A DNA stretch of 64,000 nucleotides from Streptomyces macrolidinus (GCF_023887685.1 NZ_JAMWMR010000005.1:124001-188000); one strand, 5' to 3'. Positions 1 through 9,459 are shown, counted from the first letter of the stretch. Translations and numbers: made by a program. Notes: generated by a model not told the origin, from the letters alone.

Positions 1-1062
1 GCCCGCCGCGTAGTCGCGGGCGTCGGCGGGCAGGCCGAGCGCCAGGTTGGCGTCCAGCGTGTCGTGGCCGCGTTCCTGGAGTTCGTACGCCCGCAGCTTG
101 GACAGCAGCCCGATGCCGCGGCCCTCGTGGCCGCGCAGATAGACGACCGCGCCCCGGCCCTCGGCCTGGATCCGCCGCAGGGAGGCCTCCAGTTGGGGGC
201 CGCAGTCGCAGCGCAGGGAGTGGAAGACATCGCCGGTGAGGCATTCGGAGTGGACGCGGACCAGGAGGTCCTCGCCGTCGCCGATCTCCCCGTGGACGAG
301 GGCGATGTGCTCGACTCCGTCGCGGGTGGAGCGATAGCCGTACGCCGTGAACTCACCGAAGGCGGTGGGGAGTCGGACCTCCGCCTCGCGGCGCACGAGA
401 GGCTCGGTGGCCCGGCGGTGGGCGATCAGGTCCGCGATGGAGATGATCGTCAGGCCGTGCTCGCGGGCGAAGGGGATCAGCTCGGGCAGGCGCAGCATGC
501 GGCCGTCGGCGCCCGCGATCTCCACGATCGCTCCGGCCGGGCGCAGTCCGGCGAGCCGCGCGAGGTCGACGGCGGCCTCGGTGTGGCCGTCGCGGACGAG
601 GACGCCGCCGGGCCGGGCGCGCAGCGGGAAGACGTGGCCGGGGCGGACGAAGTCGCCGGGACCCGCCGTCCCTCCGGCGAGCAGCCGCAGGGTGGTGGCG
701 CGGTCGGCCGCGGAGATACCGGTGCTCACGCCGTGGGCGCCGGTCGCGTCGACGGACACGGTGAACGCGGTGCGCATCGACTCGGTGTTGTGCTCGACCA
801 TCTGCGGGAGCTGGAGGCGGTCGAGTTCGTCGCCCTCCATGGGGGCGCAGATCAGGCCGCGGCACTCGCTCATCATGAAGGCGACGATCTCGGGGGTCGC
901 CTTCTCGGCGGCGATGACGAGGTCGCCCTCGTTCTCGCGGTCCTCGTCGTCGACGACCACGACCGGTCGGCCGGCCGCGATGTCGGCGACGGCCTGCTCG
1001 ACGGGGTCGAGTGCGTAGTCGTCGAGGGGGTCGGTGCGGTACAGAACCGGCGCCGTTGTCAT
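1..1062 (-). CDS. ribBA: Bifunctional DHBP synthase / GTP cyclohydrolase II (3' end beyond window)
   Basis: Catalyses the two entry steps of riboflavin synthesis: ribulose 5-phosphate to dihydroxybutanone phosphate, and GTP to the diaminopyrimidine. The first 354 residues are visible and the C-terminus runs off the left edge. The N-terminal RibB domain carries the acidic motif [11 protein letters not shown] near residues 39-49. The RibA domain shows the zinc site [17 protein letters not shown] and the downstream [10 protein letters not shown] segment. The ATG overlaps the stop codon of ribM by 4 bases (ATGA), so the genes are probably translationally coupled. It is the third gene of the FMN-riboswitch operon; ribH would be expected just outside the window. 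Family assignment is secure. Confidence 0.97.
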   Translation of the reverse strand, partial: MTTAPVLYRTDPLDDYALDPVEQAVADIAAGRPVVVVDDEDRENEGDLVIAAEKATPEIVAFMMSECRGLICAPMEGDELDRLQLPQMVEHNTESMRTAFTVSVDATGAHGVSTGISAADRATTLRLLAGGTAGPGDFVRPGHVFPLRARPGGVLVRDGHTEAAVDLARLAGLRPAGAIVEIAGADGRMLRLPELIPFAREHGLTIISIADLIAHRRATEPLVRREAEVRLPTAFGEFTAYGYRSTRDGVEHIALVHGEIGDGEDLLVRVHSECLTGDVFHSLRCDCGPQLEASLRRIQAEGRGAVVYLRGHEGRGIGLLSKLRAYELQERGHDTLDANLALGLPADARDYAAG

Positions 1063-1706
1063 GCCGGGACTCCTTCCAGGGCGGGCTGCTGCTCCGCCGT
1101 GCGCGAGCGCAGCCACCAGTCGCGCATGCCCCACAGGACGAGTGCGCCGTAGACGATGTAGACGAAGCCGGAGAAGGCGAAGCCGTTGGCGAAGTTGAGG
1201 GGGACGCCGACGGCGTCGACCAGGAGCCAGGCGACCCAGAACTCGACCATGCCGCGCGCCTGGGCGTACATGGCGACGATGGTGCCGACGAATATGTACG
1301 CGTCGGGCCAGGGGTCCCAGGACAGGGTGGGGATCGCGGTGAACAGGCCCGCGACGGCGAGCGTGCCGAGGGCCGCGGCGCCCGCGAGGATGCCGCGCTC
1401 GCGCCAGGTGGCGAACCGTACGGCGATCTGGCCGTCCTTCGCGCGCCCCGTGCCGCGGCTCCACTGCCACCAGCCGTAGACGGCCACGGCCATGACGACG
1501 ACCTGCTTGCCGGCGCTGCCGGAGAGGTGGGCCGAGGCGAAGGCGGTGAAGAGGACGACACCGGACAGGAACTGCACCGGCCAGCTCCACAGGGAGCGGC
1601 GCCAGCCGAACGCGAGGCCGGCCAGTCCGATCACGTTGCCGATCATGTCCGACCACTTGATGTGCTGGCCGAACAGAGTGAAGGCTTCGGAGTCGAGCCA
1701 GCTCAC
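1059..1706 (-). CDS. ribM: PnuC-family transporter, probable riboflavin importer RibM
   Basis: A 215-residue membrane protein of the PnuC family. Several hydrophobic segments are visible, including [15 protein letters not shown] near the N-terminus and a [17 protein letters not shown] stretch with a Q/W-rich binding-site character. PnuC proteins usually move nicotinamide riboside. Members inside riboflavin operons of actinomycetes (RibM/PnuX) move riboflavin and its analogue roseoflavin, and the position between ribE and ribBA under an FMN riboswitch favours that role here (inference). The chosen GTG start overlaps the ribE stop as GTGA. Longer open frames in this region read through ribE out of frame and are not real. 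Confidence 0.88.
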   Translation of the reverse strand: MSWLDSEAFTLFGQHIKWSDMIGNVIGLAGLAFGWRRSLWSWPVQFLSGVVLFTAFASAHLSGSAGKQVVVMAVAVYGWWQWSRGTGRAKDGQIAVRFATWRERGILAGAAALGTLAVAGLFTAIPTLSWDPWPDAYIFVGTIVAMYAQARGMVEFWVAWLLVDAVGVPLNFANGFAFSGFVYIVYGALVLWGMRDWWLRSRTAEQQPALEGVPA

Positions 1707-2305
1707 CGGGTGGCTCCCTCGCTGGTCAGCAGCCGCTCGACGTACTTGGCGATGATGTCGACCTCGAGGTTGACCGGGTCGCCGGGCTGTTTGACGCCGA
1801 GTGTGGTCAGCGCGAGGGTCGTGGGGATGAGGCTGATGGTGAAGCGGTCGGCTGCGGCTTCCACGACGGTGAGGCTGACGCCGTCGACGGTGATGGAGCC
1901 CTTCTCGACCACATAGCGCGAGAGGTCCGCGGGGAGCGAGACGGTGACGAGGTCCCAGTGCTCGGAGGGCTCGCGCGCGAGGATCGTGCCGGTGCCGTCG
2001 ACATGGCCCTGCACGATGTGTCCGCCGAGGCGCGCGCCGACGGCCGTGGGGCGTTCGAGGTTGACCCGGGAGCCGACGGCGAGCGCGCCGAGGCTGGAGC
2101 GGTTCAGGGTCTCCGCCATGACGTCGGCGGTGAACTCGTCGCCCTCGTGCTCCACGACCGTGAGACACACGCCGTTGACGGCGATGGAGTCACCGTGGCG
2201 CGCGCCTTCGGTGACGACGGGTCCGCGGAGTCGGAAGCGGAAGGAGTCGCCGAGGTTCTCGGCGGCGGTGATCTCACCCAGCTCTTCGACGATTCCGGTG
2301 AACAC
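1703..2305 (-). CDS. ribE: Riboflavin synthase alpha chain
   Basis: Converts two molecules of dimethylribityllumazine to riboflavin plus a pyrimidine. The 200-residue protein has the usual two lumazine-binding repeats. The first begins with the family signature [10 protein letters not shown]. The second begins around residue 97 with [11 protein letters not shown]. The length matches the family. It is the first gene of the rib operon. Its ATG lies about 150 bases downstream of the FMN riboswitch P1 stem, and the downstream genes are coupled by 4-base overlaps. Confidence 0.97.
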   Translation of the reverse strand: MFTGIVEELGEITAAENLGDSFRFRLRGPVVTEGARHGDSIAVNGVCLTVVEHEGDEFTADVMAETLNRSSLGALAVGSRVNLERPTAVGARLGGHIVQGHVDGTGTILAREPSEHWDLVTVSLPADLSRYVVEKGSITVDGVSLTVVEAAADRFTISLIPTTLALTTLGVKQPGDPVNLEVDIIAKYVERLLTSEGATR

Positions 2306-2399
2306 TTCCCGGGTCCTCCTGCCTCTTCGGGCACGACTCCGGGGCCTGTCGATGACGACAGATCAGAGCAAGCGAGGACACCGGGCGACGCCGAACAGA

Positions 2400-2419
2400 G
2401 CCCGTCCGAACGGACGGGC
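2400..2419 (-). terminator. Hairpin between FMN riboswitch and ribE
   Basis: A perfect 8-bp stem (GCCCGTCC/GGACGGGC) with a 4-base loop lies between the riboswitch and the ribE start. No U-tract follows on the minus strand. It could be a factor-independent terminator of the kind common in high-GC genomes, or part of the riboswitch expression platform. Which alternative holds cannot be read from the sequence. Confidence 0.5.
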
Positions 2420-2452
2420 CGATACGGCGGCGCGCACGAATGCCCGCCCGCC

Positions 2453-2579
2453 GCGCACTGCCTCCCATCCGGACTTTAACCGTCGGTCCAGGAATTTCAC
2501 CTGGTCAACCGGTCGCTGGAGGCGACCGGGTCGCGGACTGTAACCGCCGGTTCGGACTTTCACCGACCCCGGAGTGCGC
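2453..2579 (-). promoter_or_regulatory. FMN riboswitch (RFN element)
   Basis: Read on the minus strand, the element begins with GCGCACTCC and ends with GGAGGCAGTGCGC, which pair to close the P1 helix. Between them lie the conserved RFN blocks: GGTCGGTGAAAGTCCG, CCGGCGGTTACAGTCCG, CAGGTGAAATTCCTG and CGACGGTTAAAGTCCGGATG. FMN binding to this RNA class reduces expression of downstream riboflavin genes, here ribE-ribM-ribBA. All six helices can be traced, so the assignment is firm. Confidence 0.97.
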
Positions 2580-2851
2580 TGCTTCTGGTACACGGTCAGT
2601 GTGCCACGCCGCCAGACGGCCATGCGAGTGAGGGGGTGTGGCGTACCTCACGCGTACGGGCACTGGACATCACCGGCCTCATCTGTCCAGCAGCTCTCGC
2701 CGACGGGTCCGACTCCCGCTCCTCGCAGGGCAGATGACACCCGGTCCGGGTGCCGCGCGGAACTCGACCGGCAGCGGTCCTCCCCTGTCCGGCACCACGC
2801 CGTAGTCTGCGTGCGCGGAGCGGGGTGGACATCGAGGGGAGGAGCCCGAGG

Positions 2852-4066
2852 ATGAGCGAGAGGGGCACACAGGGCCGCGGAGTGCGCGAGGTGAGGCGCG
2901 CCCGGTACGCCGTGGCCGCGGTGTTCGCCGTGCACGGCTCCGTCACCGGCTCGTTCGCGACCCGCGTCCCGTGGATCCAGGACCATGCGCAGCTCGGCGC
3001 CGGGCAGTTGGGCATCGCCCTCGCCTTCCCCGCGTTCGGCGCGTCCCTCGCCATGCCGCTCGCGGGCCGGATCAGCCACCGCCTGGGCGCGCGCACGGCG
3101 CTGCGCCTCCTGCTCTCGCTGTGGACGCTGTCCCTGGTCCTGCCGTCCCTCGCGCCGAACCTGCCGACGCTGTGCCTGGCGCTGTTCGCGTTCGGCGCCG
3201 CGTCCGGCATGTCGGACGTGGCGATGAACGCGCTGGGCGTGGAGATCGAGAACCGGCTGGGCCGGTCGATCATGTCCGGGCTGCACGGCATGTGGAGCAC
3301 GGGCGCGGTGGTGGGCTCGGCGGCGGGCACGCTCGCCGCCCATCTGGGCTCGGACGCCCGGCTGCACCACGCGCTGGCGGCCGGGGCCCTGACCCTGCTC
3401 GGCCTCGTGGCCTGCACCTGGGTCCTCGACCGCCGGGCCACCGAGGACGCGGAGCCGCCGCCCCGGTTCGCACTGCCGCCGAGGTCCGCGCTGCTCATCG
3501 GCGCGGTCGGCTTCTGCGCGGTGTTCGCGGAGGGCGCGAGTCTGGACTGGTCGGCGGTCTATCTACGGGACCGGGTGGGCAGTTCGGCCGGTCTCGCCGC
3601 CGCGTGCACCACGGGCTTCACGCTCACCATGGCGGTCGTACGGCTCGCGGGCGACCGGGCGGTGGACCTCTACGGCGCCGTGCGCACCGTCCGCGTGGGC
3701 GGGGTGCTCGCCGCGCTCGGCGGTCTGCTCATCGTCGTCGCGAGCGCCCCGGCGGTGGCCATCGCCGGATTCGCCCTGATGGGGCTCGGTATCGCCGTCG
3801 TCGTACCGCTGTGCTTCGCGGCGGCGGGGCACAGCGGCCCGAACCCCGGTCAGGCCATCGCGGGCGTCGCGACGATCACGTACACCTCGGGGCTGATCGC
3901 GCCGAGCGCGGTCGGCGGGCTGGCCCAGATGACCGACCTGACGGTGTCGTTCGGTCTGGTGACGGTGCTGGCGTGCGGGCTCGCGGTGTTCGCGGGGGTG
4001 CTGCGCGCGGGCGACCGTGCCAAGGTCGCTCCGCCGAGCACGGTGGTGCCCGATCCGCGGACCTGA
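2852..4066 (+). CDS. MFS transporter
   Basis: A 404-residue major facilitator with about twelve hydrophobic segments, similar in layout to the YbjJ-like branch. The N-terminal half carries the loop motif GRISHRLGARTALRL, equivalent to the MFS signature between helices 2 and 3. The start was chosen at the ATG preceded by GAGGGGAGGAG rather than upstream in-frame codons. It is transcribed divergently from the rib operon. Substrate is unknown. A flavin or flavin-analogue cargo would be only a guess from position. Confidence 0.85.
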   Translation: MSERGTQGRGVREVRRARYAVAAVFAVHGSVTGSFATRVPWIQDHAQLGAGQLGIALAFPAFGASLAMPLAGRISHRLGARTALRLLLSLWTLSLVLPSLAPNLPTLCLALFAFGAASGMSDVAMNALGVEIENRLGRSIMSGLHGMWSTGAVVGSAAGTLAAHLGSDARLHHALAAGALTLLGLVACTWVLDRRATEDAEPPPRFALPPRSALLIGAVGFCAVFAEGASLDWSAVYLRDRVGSSAGLAAACTTGFTLTMAVVRLAGDRAVDLYGAVRTVRVGGVLAALGGLLIVVASAPAVAIAGFALMGLGIAVVVPLCFAAAGHSGPNPGQAIAGVATITYTSGLIAPSAVGGLAQMTDLTVSFGLVTVLACGLAVFAGVLRAGDRAKVAPPSTVVPDPRT

Positions 4067-4181
4067 GACGAACGGGACGTGAACGACGAACAGGACGTGA
4101 ACATGGTCACAGCCGCGAGGACATGACCGGACGCGGGCGGGCGCCGTCCGACGCTTCGTACCTGTTGAGACCCAGCTCACG

Positions 4182-4208
4182 AGGGGTCTTGGGTACAGAG
4201 GACCCCCT
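4182..4208 (+). promoter_or_regulatory. Hairpin in leader of the uracil permease gene
   Basis: AGGGGTC and GACCCCCT can pair around a 12-base loop about 60 bases upstream of the permease start. No PyrR-binding consensus like the one before pyrR is evident. It could be a terminator for the MFS gene or a leader structure. Confidence 0.35.
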
Positions 4209-4265
4209 GGTGACCGCGACAATGGGCGGGACAGTTGTTCGGGTAAGAGAAAGCGAAGCCTCACC

Positions 4266-5723
4266 ATGGACCTCGGCGTGCGCTGGAAGCTGCACGGTGA
4301 CGGGCGCACGCCCGCGCCGGGGGCGGTCGTCCGCCCCGATGAACGGCTCTCCTGGCCCCGCACGGTAGGACTCGGCGCCCAGCACGTGGTGGCCATGTTC
4401 GGGGCGAGCTTCGTGGCTCCCGTGCTGATGGGGCTCGACCCCAACCTCGCGATCATGATGTCCGGTGTCGCGACCGTGATCTTCCTGCTGGCGACCCGCG
4501 GCCGGGTGCCCAGCTACCTCGGCTGCTCGCTCTCCTTCGTGGGCGTCGCCGCGGTGATCCGGGCGCAGGGCGGCACCAGCGCCACGGTGACCGGCGCGGT
4601 GTTCGTCGTGGGTGTGGTGCTGTTCCTCGTGGGCCTCGCGGTCCAGCGGTTCGGGGCGCGGATCATCCACGCGGCGATGCCGCCGATCGTGACCGGCGCG
4701 GTCGTCATGCTGATCGGGTTCAACCTCGCGCCCGTGACCGCGTCGACCTACTGGCCGCAGGACCAGTGGACCGCGCTGCTGGTCATGCTCTTCACGGGGC
4801 TGGCCGTGGTGTGTCTGCGCGGCTTCTGGTCCAGGGTCGCGATCTTCCTCGGGCTGATCTTCGGCTACGGGATCTCCTGGGCGTTCGACCGCGTCTTCGG
4901 CAAGATCCACTCGGTGGACGGGAGCGGCAAGGTCACCGATCACTGGCGGCTGGACCTCTCGGGCGTCGGCCACGCGGACTGGATCGGTCTGCCCTCCTTC
5001 CACGGCCCGTCCTTCCAGTGGTCCGCGATCCTGGTCGCGCTGCCCGTGGTGATCGCGCTGGTCGCGGAGAACGCGGGGCACGTCAAGGCCGTCGGTGAGA
5101 TGACCGGCGACACCCTGGACGACAAGCTGGGTACGGCGATCTCCGCTGACGGTGTCGCCTCCATGCTCTCGACCGCGGTCGGCGGCCCGCCCAACACGAC
5201 GTACTCCGAGAACATCGGCGTGATGGCCGCCACCCGTGTCTACTCGACCGCCGCGTACTGGGCGGCGGCCGGGTTCGCGCTTCTCTTCGGCATCTGCCCG
5301 AAGTTCGGCGCGGTCGTGGCCGCGATCCCCGGCGGTGTGCTCGGCGGTATCACCGTCATCCTGTACGGCATGATCGGCCTGCTCGGCGCGCAGATCTGGA
5401 TCAAGTCCAAGGTGGATCTGCGGAATCCGCTGAACCTGGTGCCGGCCGCGGCGGGCATCATCATCGGCGTCGGCAACGTCACGATGAAGTTCACCGACAC
5501 GTTCACCCTGAGCGGTATCGCGCTGGGCACGCTGGTCGTCATCACCGGGTACCACGCGCTGCGGGCGATGGCCCCCGCGCATCTGAAGGCGCAGGAGCCG
5601 CTGCTGGACTCGGGCACGTCCTCGTACAACGAGGACGCCGAGGGCACTGAGGACGCCGAGTACGCCGCAGTCGGCAAGAGCGCGGAGGGCGCTCGCGACA
5701 CGGACCGGCGCGCCGACGCGTAG
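4266..5723 (+). CDS. Uracil/xanthine permease, NCS2 family
   Basis: Membrane symporter for a nucleobase, most probably uracil. The 485-residue protein starts with the family pattern W..T..LGAQHVVAMFGA. It carries the substrate-site helix VALVAENAGHVKAVGE and the QxxP-like segment GGPPNTTYSENIGVMAATRV near residues 300-320, as in UraA. About fourteen transmembrane segments are present. The C-terminal tail after residue 445 is hydrophilic and acidic. It is a monocistronic unit bounded by the hairpin at 5737-5770. It probably serves pyrimidine salvage alongside pyrR located 31 kb away (inference). Confidence 0.9.
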   Translation: MDLGVRWKLHGDGRTPAPGAVVRPDERLSWPRTVGLGAQHVVAMFGASFVAPVLMGLDPNLAIMMSGVATVIFLLATRGRVPSYLGCSLSFVGVAAVIRAQGGTSATVTGAVFVVGVVLFLVGLAVQRFGARIIHAAMPPIVTGAVVMLIGFNLAPVTASTYWPQDQWTALLVMLFTGLAVVCLRGFWSRVAIFLGLIFGYGISWAFDRVFGKIHSVDGSGKVTDHWRLDLSGVGHADWIGLPSFHGPSFQWSAILVALPVVIALVAENAGHVKAVGEMTGDTLDDKLGTAISADGVASMLSTAVGGPPNTTYSENIGVMAATRVYSTAAYWAAAGFALLFGICPKFGAVVAAIPGGVLGGITVILYGMIGLLGAQIWIKSKVDLRNPLNLVPAAAGIIIGVGNVTMKFTDTFTLSGIALGTLVVITGYHALRAMAPAHLKAQEPLLDSGTSSYNEDAEGTEDAEYAAVGKSAEGARDTDRRADA

Positions 5724-5736
5724 GCATGTGCCCCGT

Positions 5737-5770
5737 GGGGAGCGCCCGCCCGTGAGGGCTGACGCTCCCC
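5737..5770 (+). terminator. Terminator of the uracil permease gene
   Basis: GGGGAGCG pairs with CGCTCCCC, and GCCC/GGGC pair inside the loop. It begins 13 bases after the stop codon. Confidence 0.7.
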
Positions 5771-5858
5771 CGTCCGGCCCAGCGCCGTGTTCCCCCGTTC
5801 CGGGGAAGCCTTCGGGCTGGAGCCCTCCCGCCCGGCCCAGGGCTGCCACCCTTCCCGC

Positions 5859-6560
5859 ATGGCGCGGTCGGAGCAGGTGGAACACGTAGACCAAGTGGCA
5901 CGGTTCACCACCGGAGTGGACACGGTCGTCTCACGGATGCGCGCGCTCGACGCCGCATGGCCGCCCGGTGACGGTGTCGCGGTGTTCAACCGTGTCTACC
6001 TCGCCGTCACCGAGGAGGTCAGGCGCGCTCCGGACGCCGGACGCTTCCCGGACCGGCGGGCCGGGACCACGCTGGACGTGCGGTTCGCCGAGCTGTATCT
6101 GACGGTGGCCGAGCGGGCCGAACCGCCCGCCTGCTGGCGCCCGTTGTTCCGGTCACGGCACCATCCCGGCGTTCTCCCGGTGCAGTTCGCGCTCGCCGGT
6201 GTCAACGCGCACATCGGGCACGATCTCGCGCTGGCCGTCGTGGCCACCTGTCGCTCCCTCGGCTGTCAACCGGCCGATCTGCAGGACGAGTTCGACGACG
6301 TGGGCGACATCCTCGACTCGCTGGGGGAACGCATCCTCGACGAGCTGACGCCCTCCCCCGATCTGCTCCATGTCGCCGATCCGCTCACTCATCTGATCAG
6401 CGCGTGGAGCCTGGAGCGGGCGCGCGAGGCCGCCTGGGCCGCGGCGCGTGCCCTGTGGGCGCTCAGCGAACTGCCGGAGATCGCCGAGGAGTTCACCCGG
6501 CGCCTGAACTGGACCGTCGGCTTCGCGAGCCGGATGCTGCTCACGCCCCTTCGCCGTTGA
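5859..6560 (+). CDS. DUF5995 family protein
   Basis: A soluble, mostly helical 233-residue protein recognisable as DUF5995 by its layout: an N-terminal FNRVYLAVTEEV helix, the FAELYLTVAER segment, and the histidine-bearing block FALAGVNAHIGHDLALAV. It ends in LNWTVGFASRMLL. Function is not known for the family. The conserved N..H..HD arrangement suggests a metal or ligand site (inference). Start assigned to the ATG giving MARSEQVEH. No convincing Shine-Dalgarno is seen, so a start further upstream is possible. Confidence 0.75.
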   Translation: MARSEQVEHVDQVARFTTGVDTVVSRMRALDAAWPPGDGVAVFNRVYLAVTEEVRRAPDAGRFPDRRAGTTLDVRFAELYLTVAERAEPPACWRPLFRSRHHPGVLPVQFALAGVNAHIGHDLALAVVATCRSLGCQPADLQDEFDDVGDILDSLGERILDELTPSPDLLHVADPLTHLISAWSLERAREAAWAAARALWALSELPEIAEEFTRRLNWTVGFASRMLLTPLRR

Positions 6561-6702
6561 CCCGTTACCACGCCTCGCCGTCGACCCGGTACCACGCCGG
6601 AACCGTACGCGCCGAAACCGCCACGATCGCCCGAGGTTCTCGTAACTGCCTTGCCGTCCCGGTACGTTGACCACCGACCCGCGATCACGAAGGAGCAGCA
6701 CC

Positions 6703-7632
6703 ATGACGATCCGTCTGGGACTCGGCCTCCCGCAGATGCGGCAGTACGACCTCGGCAAGGACGTGCCCGACGTGGCACGCGACCTGGAGCGCGTCGGCTA
6801 CGACAGCCTGTGGGTGTTCGAGCGGGCCCTGTTCCCCGAACCGGCCACGCAGGGGCTGTACGGCATCGAGGGACTGCCCTGGCCGGACTCCTACCGCCAT
6901 GTCGCGGACCCACTGGTGACGCTCACCCTCGCGGCGGCGGCCACCGAGCGGGTCGAACTGGGCAGCAGCGTGCTCGTGGCGCCGCTGCACCTTCCGTTCC
7001 AGCTCGCCAAGGCCCTCGCGTCGCTGGACGCGGCCAGCGGCGGGCGAGTGATCGCGGGCTTCGGCACGGGCTGGTCGCTGGACGAGTACGCGGCCACGGG
7101 CGTGCGGCCGATCAAGGAGCGCGGCCGGGTCCTGGACGAGGTGATCGACGTCTGCCGGGCCGTGTGGGGTCCGGACCCGGTGCGCTACACCGGGCGGATC
7201 ACGACCGTCGAGTCGGCCGCGGTCGGCCCCAAACCGGCCCGGCCGATCCCGATCATGCTGGCCGCCACCTCGCGCCGGGCGCAGGAGCGACTGGTCGATC
7301 GTGCCGACGGCTGGCTGCCGGTGGGCGCGGGCGTGGAGCAGATCGCGAGCCAGTGGCGGGCGGTGCGGGAGCTGGCCGCCGAGCGCGGCCGTACGGAGCC
7401 GATCCGGACGGTGCTGCGGGCCAACGCCCGGCTCACGACGAAGCCGGTCGAGGACACCGGCCGGGCCGCGTTCCACGGCAGCACCGACCAGCTCGTCGAG
7501 GACCTGCTCGCCCACGCGGAGATCGGCATGGAGGAGATCTGCGTGGACCTCCAGTCGAGCGCGCGGAACGCCCAGGAACTGAAGGACATCGCCGCGGAGC
7601 TGTACGAGAAGGCGCGGGCGGCCGGGGTCTGA
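6703..7632 (+). CDS. LLM-class F420-dependent oxidoreductase
   Basis: A 309-residue TIM-barrel protein of the luciferase-like monooxygenase family, whose actinobacterial members mostly use coenzyme F420. It opens with a LGLGLPQM strand and contains ERVELGSSVLVAPLHLPFQLAKALASLD and GRVIAGFGTGWSLDEY, the typical nonprolyl-cis and loop regions. AAGGAGCAG lies 6 bases before the ATG. It stands alone, convergent with the amine oxidase gene. The hairpin at its stop codon probably serves both. Substrate unknown. Confidence 0.88.
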   Translation: MTIRLGLGLPQMRQYDLGKDVPDVARDLERVGYDSLWVFERALFPEPATQGLYGIEGLPWPDSYRHVADPLVTLTLAAAATERVELGSSVLVAPLHLPFQLAKALASLDAASGGRVIAGFGTGWSLDEYAATGVRPIKERGRVLDEVIDVCRAVWGPDPVRYTGRITTVESAAVGPKPARPIPIMLAATSRRAQERLVDRADGWLPVGAGVEQIASQWRAVRELAAERGRTEPIRTVLRANARLTTKPVEDTGRAAFHGSTDQLVEDLLAHAEIGMEEICVDLQSSARNAQELKDIAAELYEKARAAGV

Positions 7633-7643
7633 CCCGCCCGCGC
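7612..7643. terminator. Bidirectional hairpin between convergent genes
   Basis: A perfect 10-bp stem (GCGCGGGCGG/CCGCCCGCGC) spans the stop codon of the LLM gene and lies 9 bases past the end of the amine oxidase gene. Confidence 0.55.
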
Positions 7644-7651
7644 GGTCGGTC

Positions 7652-9349
7652 TCAGTCCTCGGGCAGCTCGACCGGTGCGAGTTCGTCGTAGAGGTCGCCG
7701 GGGCCGGGGTTGGTCGGGTCGGTCGTGCCGCCGAAGTAGTGCATGACGCCCCACACGGCGTTGAGCGCGGTCTGTACGGCGCCCTCGGCCCAGCCGGCCG
7801 TCCAGGAGATGTCGTCGCCCGCGAGGAAGATCCCTCGCTGGTCGGCGGGCAGCCGGTCCTGCATGAAGTGGGTGAACAGGCGCCGCTGGTAGCGGTAGTG
7901 GCCGGGCAGGTTCGCCTTGAACGCGCCCATGAAGCAGGGCTCGTTCTCCCAGGAGACCGTCACCGGGCTGCCGATGATGTGCTTCCTGATGTCGACGTCC
8001 GGGTAGATCTCGCCGAGCGAGGTCAGCATGACCTCCATCCGCTCGTTCGCGGACAGCGGCAGCCACTTCAGGCTGTCGTCGCACCAGGTGTACGACAGGC
8101 AGATCACGGCGGGCTTGTCCGGGCCGTCGTCCAGCAGATAGGTGCCGCGGGTCATCCGGTCGGTGAGCGTCATCGACATGACGTCACGGCCCGTGCGCGC
8201 GTCCTTGTCCCGCCAGAACGGCCGGTCCACGGGCACGAAGAGCTTGCTCGACTCCATGTAGTGCGTGCGCTCGATCGCCGTCCAGTGGTCGATCGGGAAG
8301 AGCGCTTCGTCGCAGGCGATCTTGGAGAGCAGCATCCAGGACTGGGCGGTGAAGACGGCCGCCTGGTACGTACGGATGTCGCCGCTCGCGTCGGTGACGG
8401 TGATCCGGTTGCCCGCGGTGCGGTGCAGCCGGGTCACCGCGGGGCGCGGTGCGCCGTGCGCGTGCAGGGACTTCAGCGACGTGCCGTACGCCCAGTGCAC
8501 GATCTTCTCCGGCTCCCGCTCCCACAGCCGCAGCGGCAGTTGCTGGGAGCCGCCCACGATGCCGCGGTGGTGGTCGTCCGCCTCGGTGTAGACGACGCGC
8601 AGGATCTCCAGGATGGAGTTCGGGAAGTCGGTGTCCCAGCCGCCGGTGCCGAAGCCGACCTGGCCGAAGATCTCGCGGTGCCGGAAGGAGCGGAAGGCCT
8701 CGGAGTCGCAGAGGAAGCCGTAGAACGTCTGGTTGTCGAGCTTCTCGACCAGCCTCGACCAGATCGCGCGGATGCGCGGCACGTCCCGCTCGCGCAGGGC
8801 GCGGTTCATCGCGGAGAAGTCGGCGCCCTCCTCCAGGCAGGCGTTCCAGGCGGCTGCCACATCGCGGTAGACCTGCGGCAGATCGTCGAGGGTCTCGGCG
8901 TAGTGGGTCTCGCCCTTGAGGTCGACGACGGTCGACGGGGTCGCCTCGGCCAGCGGGTTGGGGAACGGCCTGGTCTCAAGGCCGACCAGGTCGATGTAGT
9001 GCTGGAGGGCCGTGGAGGACGGCGGGAAGCGCATGGCGCCCATCTCGGCGGTCAGCGAGGGGTCGCAGCCCTCGAAGCCGACGGTCCGCAGTCGGCCACC
9101 GATCTGGTCGGCCTCGTACACGACGGGCTTCAGGCCCATCTTCATCAGCTCGTACGCGGCCACGATGCCGGACAGGCCACCGCCGATGACCGCGACCTCG
9201 GAGCCGTGCGCGGTCGCGGGTATCTGCCCGAGGCCCGCCGGGTGGGCGAGGTAGTCGTCGTAGGCGTAGGGGAAGTCCGGCCCGAACATGGTGATCGGCG
9301 GCTGCTGCCCGTCGGTGTGCGGGACGGCGGTGGGCACCGTGGAGGTCAT
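7652..9349 (-). CDS. Flavin monoamine oxidase, tryptophan 2-monooxygenase-like
   Basis: A 565-residue FAD enzyme. The dinucleotide fold GGGLSG is at residues 56-61, followed by the acidic ribose-binding YEA and by IGGRLR at 83-88. The C-terminal FAD motif reads FLAGDDISWTAGWAEGAV. The 50-residue extension before the Rossmann fold (with YAYDDYLAHP) and the overall length resemble bacterial IaaM tryptophan monooxygenases and related L-amino-acid oxidases rather than 450-residue monoamine oxidases. With the nitrilase-family gene 110 bases upstream on the same strand it could make and then hydrolyse an acyl amide. AAGGAG lies 13 bases before the ATG. Confidence 0.82.
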   Translation of the reverse strand: MTSTVPTAVPHTDGQQPPITMFGPDFPYAYDDYLAHPAGLGQIPATAHGSEVAVIGGGLSGIVAAYELMKMGLKPVVYEADQIGGRLRTVGFEGCDPSLTAEMGAMRFPPSSTALQHYIDLVGLETRPFPNPLAEATPSTVVDLKGETHYAETLDDLPQVYRDVAAAWNACLEEGADFSAMNRALRERDVPRIRAIWSRLVEKLDNQTFYGFLCDSEAFRSFRHREIFGQVGFGTGGWDTDFPNSILEILRVVYTEADDHHRGIVGGSQQLPLRLWEREPEKIVHWAYGTSLKSLHAHGAPRPAVTRLHRTAGNRITVTDASGDIRTYQAAVFTAQSWMLLSKIACDEALFPIDHWTAIERTHYMESSKLFVPVDRPFWRDKDARTGRDVMSMTLTDRMTRGTYLLDDGPDKPAVICLSYTWCDDSLKWLPLSANERMEVMLTSLGEIYPDVDIRKHIIGSPVTVSWENEPCFMGAFKANLPGHYRYQRRLFTHFMQDRLPADQRGIFLAGDDISWTAGWAEGAVQTALNAVWGVMHYFGGTTDPTNPGPGDLYDELAPVELPED

Positions 9350-9397
9350 GAGGGTGCGAACTCCTTGCGGGAAACGAACTCTTGGAACGAGCCGAAG

Positions 9398-9448
9398 GGC
9401 CGGGCTCGATCGAGGGATCGGGCTCGACAGGCCGGGCTCGAGGGATCG
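9398..9448. repeat. Short imperfect direct repeat
   Basis: GGCCGGGCTCGA followed by GAGGGATCG or GGGATCG occurs twice with a 32-base period between the nitrilase-family and amine oxidase genes. No hairpin with a clear terminator form is seen here. Confidence 0.6.
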
Positions 9449-9459
9449 TGCTTGCGGGA

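Noticed and set aside
353-1561. A minus-strand frame of 402 codons over ribBA and ribM
   Set aside because: It is a frame-shifted shadow of two genes that read intact in their own frames.
1059-2168. A possible 369-residue fusion of a basic domain with the PnuC-type protein
   Set aside because: The first 150 residues are ribE read out of frame. The GTGA overlap gives a normal-length RibM.
4067-4265. PyrR-type element before the uracil permease
   Set aside because: No CC-N-GNGAGG loop consensus is present; only an ordinary hairpin is visible.
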